Both the position numbers and the translations under genes were made by a program. Source: a virus. Taken from it: a stretch of DNA of 37,106 bases. Under the pieces are notes generated by a model. The model worked only from the letters and a program-made list of their open reading frames with translations. It was not told the origin of the DNA and did not search any database. Below, in pieces: positions 34,101 to 37,106 of this stretch (position 1 is its first letter; every line of letters begins with the position of its first letter). The DNA lies in IMG/VR virus record IMGVR_UViG_3300034198_002086, positions 1-37,106 of that record; one strand, written 5' to 3'.

Positions 34101-34318
34101 TGTCCTAGAAAAGCCACTAAGTCAATAAGCGCCACAAATTCACTAGACTGAATCCAATCGTTAAAGTCTTCTGGGTAATTTAATCTCACATAGGAGATCA
34201 TTGCATCACGCAAAGTATCAAAGTCGTATGCTTTAAAATCCGCATTACGGAAACTTTGATAGACTGCTTTCCAGTCCTCTGCCGCAAACAGGTTATCTTG
34301 TCGTTGGGCTTGTGCCAT
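31121..34318 (-). CDS. gp6: Baseplate wedge subunit gp6-like
   Basis: 1,065 residues. The N-terminal 120 residues are clear gp6 family: YDFDTLRDAMISYVRLNYPE, SSEFVALIDLVAFLGQNLAF, LNSRENFIDTAERKESVLRL, ARFLSYNPKRNLAGSG. In T4, gp6 dimers link baseplate wedges into the inner ring. T4 gp6 has 660 residues, so this one carries about 400 extra, probably in the middle and C-terminal half. FFTELAAYIHTQLSGAISSI and FQVGAAVDELFANC at the end are typical of the family's C-terminus. It overlaps the gp25-like stop as TAATG and precedes the giant gene by 1 nt. Confidence 0.9.
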   Translation of the reverse strand: MAQAQRQDNLFAAEDWKAVYQSFRNADFKAYDFDTLRDAMISYVRLNYPEDFNDWIQSSEFVALIDLVAFLGQNLAFRIDLNSRENFIDTAERKESVLRLARFLSYNPKRNLAGSGLLKIKSIKTTENVMDSQGNNLANAIVQWAGANDPESFEKFIAIMNAALPVNHLFGSPNKSGTVAGVTTQLYGLNSVPGNQVTVSFSATVGGAEDNFEICNSDFEDLAYFKESTPDPFAPWNIIYRNDGAGNTSTNTGFFCLFKQGQLNKTDLLITDYMENRVVDVDMSMVNENDVYVQKINDDGTLVETWEKVPNLVGNNIIYNNITQGQRKVYSVITRDNDMISIKFGDGLFSDVPRGIFRVWTRTSNSLSYTIRPEDMKNITWDIQYYDKSGRQQSLTITADLEVPVTNSSPAESLTSIRENAPAVYYSQDRMVTAQDYTVYPITQNSNVLKVKAINRVHSGFSRYQDIIDPTGTYQSVDIFTDDMYIYKENTYDTSFNKVNNTFFVRDLIAQNIEKQLTNAELLNLFYDNFPAVDFNMTDGNETQWKRVTLGYGVSTGYFTKGGLPIKIGTSTIGNQRQVQPGSILEIEYAPYDGSVASEWVGISSVFGNGLGLDDPLGNSLGIRADGAGVVSLNKTIRSGARIKRLIPAFKKKFTVAEHAAIKEQLDARNTFGIRYDYLTQAFKIVNKNDIGTNEFFSLTNSGNAEGLYKDNSWLIQASYQDGQYVISTKVSRYIAGSVAKVRFFNENFRKTLNAKQKKIEKDTIKILNVNRPPSGTTLFENDFVFKTDRYYKYTDGWTDNTKIIIGIADDNSDYLPDDPYAFREIVGNTTINLAPVTVNGITYATPSTTGTSYSGRANLKAQWHHVAESDQRIDPAQINIIDIFVLLTGYETEFRRWLANGGSADTRPQPPTSATLLGEFADLETVKTSSDTIVFRPAKYKLLFGPGADASLRAKFKVVKMPGTNRTDNEIRSKVLTALNSFFDIKNWTFGETFFFTELAAYIHTQLSGAISSIVLVPQGSYTTFGDLFQVGAAVDELFANCATVDDIEIITQITDINIKQIKA

Positions 34319-34686
34319 TATTTTGTCTCACTTATTGTTCTATCAAACTCAACTAGTAATTGATCTGATAAGTCGTCGGGTATATAATAGAGCTGAACTA
34401 ATAGACTAAATCCGTTAGGAACTTCAACTACGTTAGTGCCTAGACTGGTGAATCTAATATCTTGTGCGATAATACTTTCTATATCATCTCTAATAATTTT
34501 TTCTATAGCCGGAGTCAACGGATCAAACAAGTAATCCCATACTATACTACCAAATTCGGGCGCCATTACACGCTCGCCTTTTTTGGTCATGATGTGATTT
34601 AGTAAGTCTTGCTTGGCCAAGCCTACATCGTAGACTTTTGAGCCTGCTACTTTACTTGTGAAACCTTTGTATTTGAATTGTGCCAT
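34318..34686 (-). CDS. gp25: Baseplate wedge subunit gp25-like
   Basis: 122 residues, near the usual 130. LAKQDLLNHIMTKKGERVMA and EFGSIVWDYLFDPLTPAIEK are hallmark segments of the gp25/GPW family, including the E-F-G-x-x-x-x-x-x-F core. The protein joins gp6 and gp53 in the T4 baseplate wedge and helps start sheath assembly. The ATG follows a weak ribosome site, so coupling or the late promoter at 34693 may matter. Gene order gp25-gp6-gp7-position protein is conserved in T4-like phages. Confidence 0.92.
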   Translation of the reverse strand: MAQFKYKGFTSKVAGSKVYDVGLAKQDLLNHIMTKKGERVMAPEFGSIVWDYLFDPLTPAIEKIIRDDIESIIAQDIRFTSLGTNVVEVPNGFSLLVQLYYIPDDLSDQLLVEFDRTISETK

Positions 34687-34692
34687 ATACCA

Positions 34693-34700
34693 TATTTACC
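34693..34700 (-). promoter_or_regulatory. Late-type promoter element before gp25
   Basis: GGTAAATA on the minus strand, 7 bp upstream of the gp25-like ATG, overlapping the arm of a hairpin. It is identical to the element at 22053. Such a short distance to the ATG implies a nearly leaderless message if used, so confidence is limited. Confidence 0.35.
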
Positions 34701-34717
34701 AGAAAAATTATCTGGTA
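34697..34717 (-). other. Short hairpin between 34720 gene and gp25
   Basis: TACCAGA (34697-34703) and TCTGGTA (34711-34717) form a 7-bp stem with a 7-nt loop, between the stop of the small minus-strand gene and the gp25 ATG. There is no U tract after it, so it is probably a processing or stability element rather than a terminator. Confidence 0.4.
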
Positions 34718-34719
34718 TT

Positions 34720-34950
34720 TTAATGTAACGTAACTCCGGGAATCCTAATGGAATCTGTTAAATTTGTAACATCGTCTTCGTGCAACATGTGATCATTTAT
34801 AAGTGTGACCATTTCTTTAAAAACTGCTACACTTTTTGTTGCCGGAATACCTGCTTCTACAACTGGATAAATGAACTCAACACGCCCGTCTTGTTTAATT
34901 ATTATTCCGCAATCTGTGTTTTCGCATTGATATCCTTGAAGATTTTCCAT
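34720..34950 (-). CDS. Small hypothetical protein heading the baseplate unit
   Basis: 76 residues from ATG 34950 (MENLQGYQCENTDC), with AAGGAG 9 bases upstream; a TTG 9 bases earlier abuts that site and is rejected. A C-x5-C pair (CENTDC) followed by GIIIKQDGRVEFIYP suggests a small beta hairpin; a full zinc site (four ligands) is not seen. It is the first gene of the late minus-strand unit containing gp25 and gp6, so a baseplate-related role is possible but unproven. Confidence 0.7.
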   Translation of the reverse strand: MENLQGYQCENTDCGIIIKQDGRVEFIYPVVEAGIPATKSVAVFKEMVTLINDHMLHEDDVTNLTDSIRIPGVTLH

Positions 34951-34952
34951 GG

Positions 34953-34981
34953 TTGACAACTCCTTAAATTGATGTTATACT
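34953..34981 (+). promoter_or_regulatory. Sigma70-type promoter P5
   Basis: TTGACA at 34953-34958 and TATACT at 34976-34981, spacer 17 bp. It drives the 35014 gene rightwards. The -35 box lies between the ATG and Shine-Dalgarno of the divergent minus-strand gene, and the -10 box abuts a late-type box on the other strand. Confidence 0.85.
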
Positions 34982-34982
34982 A

Positions 34983-34990
34983 TATTTATT
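34983..34990 (-). promoter_or_regulatory. Late-type promoter for the baseplate unit
   Basis: AATAAATA on the minus strand matches 7 of 8 bases of the T4 late consensus. A transcript starting near 34976 would carry a short leader with AAGGAG (34961-34966) before the ATG at 34950, an ideal layout. It overlaps the start region of promoter P5, so the two could be mutually exclusive. Confidence 0.6.
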
Positions 34991-35013
34991 GGTGTAAATT
35001 TAGGAGTTTTTAC

Positions 35014-35403
35014 ATGAGTATGCACTTAGAAGGTCCGTGGCTTAGTACTACGGGAAAGAAAAAAGGTAAGCGTAAATTTAGGAATGCTGACGAAGCACGT
35101 AAGGCACGTGAATTGGACGAGTCTTGGAAAGCCCTACTAAAACGTCAGGGTATTGAAGCCGAAGAAAAGAAACGTAAAAAAGCACTAACCAGCGAAGTTT
35201 GGAAACCTGCACCCAACATCTATGTTCGTGATACTGGTCCAAAAATTGCCAGTCTTCCGTTTACAGGTGGTGCTTGTACAAAGGCGCCCGATAAAGTGTA
35301 CACTGGTACCCTAATCAAAGGGATCGGAACTATGCACAAAAGCAATGCAGTTCCAATTTTTTCGGATGAAGAAGCCAAAGATATTGCCAGAATGCGCCGT
35401 TGA
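35014..35403 (+). CDS. Conserved small phage protein (HLEGPWLSTTGKKKGK family)
   Basis: 129 residues from ATG 35014, with TAGGAG 8 bases upstream; an upstream in-frame ATG lies inside the promoter and is rejected. MHLEGPWLSTTGKKKGKRKF, ADEARKARELDESWKALL and the end block SLPFTGGACTKAPDKVYTGT, IKGIGTMHKSNAVPIFSDEE are conserved in many tailed phages of different types, function unknown. The N-terminal half is basic, so nucleic-acid contact is possible. It has its own sigma70-type promoter. The next promoter starts one base after its stop. Confidence 0.82.
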   Translation: MSMHLEGPWLSTTGKKKGKRKFRNADEARKARELDESWKALLKRQGIEAEEKKRKKALTSEVWKPAPNIYVRDTGPKIASLPFTGGACTKAPDKVYTGTLIKGIGTMHKSNAVPIFSDEEAKDIARMRR

Positions 35404-35432
35404 TTGACAGTTAATTTATTTGGCAGTATAAT
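35404..35432 (+). promoter_or_regulatory. Consensus sigma70-type promoter P6
   Basis: TTGACA at 35404-35409 and TATAAT at 35427-35432, spacer 17 bp. The leader contains AGCAAGGAG, like the AGCAA leaders after P2, P3 and P4, and leads into the 37-residue membrane peptide. Confidence 0.9.
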
Positions 35433-35458
35433 ACACACATCACAGCAAGGAGTTGACT

Positions 35459-35572
35459 ATGTTAAGATTGATAGGTTGGTGTACAGTAATCTGGGCCATG
35501 TTCCATTTTGGTATCGCTCAATTGATTGCAATCTATTTCATGGTCGGCCTATCATTTATAGCAGGAGCATAA
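35459..35572 (+). CDS. 37-residue single-span membrane peptide
   Basis: MLRLIGWCTVIW through to GLSFIAGA: almost wholly hydrophobic (about residues 4-35), with one Arg near the N-terminus. It should span the membrane once. AAGGAG stands 6 bases before the ATG, directly downstream of the consensus promoter P6, and the stop is just before the next gene's ATG. Those signals argue strongly that it is expressed, although it is below normal ORF size cut-offs. It could be a holin-like, superinfection-exclusion or host-membrane-protein-modulating peptide; nothing in the sequence decides. Confidence 0.7.
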   Translation: MLRLIGWCTVIWAMFHFGIAQLIAIYFMVGLSFIAGA

Positions 35573-35573
35573 T

Positions 35574-36704
35574 ATGCCTTTTAATCTAACTTATCAAGAC
35601 GTTGTTCGTAAACCTAATCCTATGGTTAAAATTAACCCAATGAAGCAAGGCTCGGGTAAAATTGTTAACCTACAAGATCGCGTGGACAAACTTAATAAAA
35701 ATGCGGCTTGGAAGAAAACTAAAAAAGCATGGTTAGAGCAAGGCAAGGTATTTGATCTTAGTCGTATTCCTCAGTTTACAATGGAGATGCTGGGCTTACT
35801 TGACATTGCCGAAGACGTTCAGCGTGAATTAGACGAGAAACATTGTGCTAATCGTATTGCGCCACCTGATATTTTTGACCCTGCACTATTACAGCCTGCT
35901 TTATGTATTAAGACATCTCAAGGCAAGTACATTAGCATCAACAGTCAGCATACTGTCAGTACCGTAGCCGCTTTAATTGACGCAGGATTTGTTCCTGGGA
36001 CCACTGACTGGCGCACATTTAAGTTTCCTTTCTATTATGTAGAAACAGATAGTCTTGCTTTTGCTCGACGTGCGTTTGGGGTACACAATGGTAAGGGCTC
36101 TAAAAAACAAAGTCAGTATATGCAGTTACGTAATGCTGTTTATATTGTACGTATTGACGGTGAAACTTCTGATCTAGATGAAGTTGCCAAAGAACGTAAA
36201 GTAGCTATTGCAGAAACGCATCATTGTTTTCCGGTTGAAGTGGGCAGTGATTACACAAAATACCCAGGAACATTTACTAACATTTCAACATTTGAAGGTC
36301 TGTCAGATGATGAAATTGATATGGCCTGTGCATGGCATAACAAATACTTTCACTACGAGGGTATTCATGTTAGCTTGTTCTTTATCTATAGGGATTTTGT
36401 ACGCAAGTTTAAACCTGCCAAGTGTAAAGTAACCGCAGAGCTTGAAGAAGAACTAGCGGCTTTGATCCAAAGCCTATTTGGTAACTTGGCACAGTTTGCA
36501 GATAGTTGTAAAAAGGTATGGCGTCTGTATACCGAAGCAAAATTTGGTTACGAAGATGACTGGAATGATGACATCTACGCAGAAGCACTACTACAGCTCT
36601 ATAAGAAATTTGGTGGAGAAGAAAAACTGCCAAAGTCTATTACAGAAACACATGATGATCTAGTTGAGTTCTTTGACGATGACATCTTAAACTTGGCTCC
36701 TTAA
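35574..36704 (+). CDS. ParB/sulfiredoxin-fold-like phage protein
   Basis: 376 residues, AGGAG 6 bases before the ATG. IKTSQGKYISINSQHTVSTV resembles the ParB/Srx core (strand, G-x-H-R-type turn, helix), with Q-H in place of the usual H-R. RRAFGVHNGKGSKKQS would be the following N-rich loop. The remainder is helical, with an acidic C-terminus (LVEFFDDDILNLAP). Phage ParB-like proteins include DNA nucleases, CTP-binding clamps and kinase-like relatives, so activity cannot be deduced. It follows the membrane peptide by 1 nt and precedes the GIY-YIG-like gene by 1 nt. Confidence 0.6.
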   Translation: MPFNLTYQDVVRKPNPMVKINPMKQGSGKIVNLQDRVDKLNKNAAWKKTKKAWLEQGKVFDLSRIPQFTMEMLGLLDIAEDVQRELDEKHCANRIAPPDIFDPALLQPALCIKTSQGKYISINSQHTVSTVAALIDAGFVPGTTDWRTFKFPFYYVETDSLAFARRAFGVHNGKGSKKQSQYMQLRNAVYIVRIDGETSDLDEVAKERKVAIAETHHCFPVEVGSDYTKYPGTFTNISTFEGLSDDEIDMACAWHNKYFHYEGIHVSLFFIYRDFVRKFKPAKCKVTAELEEELAALIQSLFGNLAQFADSCKKVWRLYTEAKFGYEDDWNDDIYAEALLQLYKKFGGEEKLPKSITETHDDLVEFFDDDILNLAP

Positions 36705-36705
36705 T

Positions 36706-37044
36706 ATGTACTATTTCTATATTATTGTTAGTGCCTTTGGGCGCATAGGATTTGGTATTACCAGTAATCCTAAAGAACGAAATAAACAGTATTGCTCGCA
36801 CAGCGGAGGTATTGTTGATTTTGTGTTCCTATATGGTGGGCTGAGTACCCATGCCAAAGCACTAGAGCGCACTATTAAAACACAATATACTGATCATATA
36901 TGGATGATTGACGATTGGGCTACTGAATGGCTCAACGACAATGTTACTATCGAAGACTTTCACAAATACGTAGATGAGTTAATAGCAGATAGACATTTCC
37001 GTGTAGAGCAAGTAGCAGTAAACTACAATTTCCAAAGTCAATAA
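36706..37044 (+). CDS. GIY-YIG-like (T5orf172-related) protein
   Basis: 112 residues. YFYIIVSAFGRIGFGITSNP followed by KERNKQYC gives the GIY-YIG pattern (aromatic pair, G-x-G-I, then R in the first helix). HAKALERTIKTQY supplies the Glu-bearing helix expected for the catalytic domain. It is a bare domain without a DNA-binding module. Such proteins in phages are homing-type or host-DNA-degrading nucleases, or inactive relatives. The stop codon lies directly before a strong terminator. Confidence 0.65.
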   Translation: MYYFYIIVSAFGRIGFGITSNPKERNKQYCSHSGGIVDFVFLYGGLSTHAKALERTIKTQYTDHIWMIDDWATEWLNDNVTIEDFHKYVDELIADRHFRVEQVAVNYNFQSQ

Positions 37045-37070
37045 AAAGCCACCCTAGGGTGGCTTTCTTT
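37045..37070. terminator. Strong bidirectional intrinsic terminator
   Basis: AAAGCCACCCT / AGGGTGGCTTT (37045-37066) is a 22-nt perfect palindrome, a 9-bp stem around CTAG. On the plus strand it is followed by CTTT; on the minus strand by GGCTTTTTATTG. It starts right after the stop of the GIY-YIG-like gene and ends 4 bp before the stop of a minus-strand gene, so it serves both convergent units. Confidence 0.92.
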
Positions 37071-37106
37071 CTATCCAAGAGCTCTTATAAGTTCTTCGGG
37101 CCAATG
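37071..37106 (-). CDS. 3' end of a minus-strand gene (partial)
   Basis: The minus strand reads HWPEELIRALG followed by TAG at 37071-37073. The frame is open to the window edge, and the terminator just beyond it is well placed for a minus-strand transcript. Only 11 codons are visible, so the gene cannot be named. Confidence 0.4.
   Translation of the reverse strand, partial: HWPEELIRALG

Noticed and set aside
1-37106. tRNA genes, CRISPR arrays, integrase or IS elements
   Set aside because: No cloverleaf, regularly spaced repeat array, recombinase motif or terminal inverted repeats were recognised; genes are packed with almost no free space.

Overview
The window is one contiguous segment of a tailed-phage genome of the T4-like myovirus superfamily (contractile tail). 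The clearest markers are a gp25-like baseplate wedge protein followed by a gp6-like wedge protein at 31.1-34.7 kb, then a 3,019-residue virion protein in the gp7 position and three further tail or fibre genes. The flexible thymidylate synthase ThyX, the fatty-acid desaturase and the many small unknown genes suggest an aquatic phage of the kind found in freshwater or marine metagenomes. The host cannot be named from the sequence. I saw no tRNA, rRNA, CRISPR array, integrase or insertion sequence.

Layout. (1) 1-13,385, plus strand: small early-type genes (WGR-like, Zn-dependent deaminase, nucleotidyltransferase-like, gamma-glutamylcyclotransferase-like), then three separately promoted units (a 76-residue protein; a MoxR-type AAA+ ATPase; a metallopeptidase/VWA protein), then a tightly overlapping run. 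That run holds thyX, a GNAT, a PP-loop ATPase, a second GNAT-like gene, a desaturase, an unknown gene and two more PP-loop ATPases. (2) 13,377-19,262, minus strand: a compact run of four GT-A-type glycosyltransferase candidates, two SAM methyltransferase-like genes and two unknowns. (3) 19,352-34,950, minus strand: virion genes. (4) 35,014-37,044, plus strand: a conserved small phage protein, a 37-residue membrane peptide, a ParB-like protein and a GIY-YIG-like protein. The window ends with the 3' tip of a minus-strand gene.

Regulation. At least five plus-strand promoters have near-consensus sigma70 boxes with a 17-bp spacer. Two intrinsic terminators separate the promoted units at 2.6-4.4 kb, and a third closes the gene run at 37.0 kb. 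On the minus strand, short TAAATA-core boxes, like the T4/cyanophage late-promoter element, lie before the gp25 unit, before the fibre genes and before the glycosyltransferase run. At 34.95-34.99 kb an early-type and a late-type promoter overlap on opposite strands. Convergent units meet at hairpins at 13.34-13.37 kb and 37.05 kb.

The most interesting parts are the PP-loop/GNAT/desaturase cluster facing the glycosyltransferase/methyltransferase cluster, which together look like an uncharacterised modification pathway. Also notable are the MoxR-VWA pair with duplicated promoter-leader cassettes, and a thyX with no canonical start codon for its conserved N-terminus.
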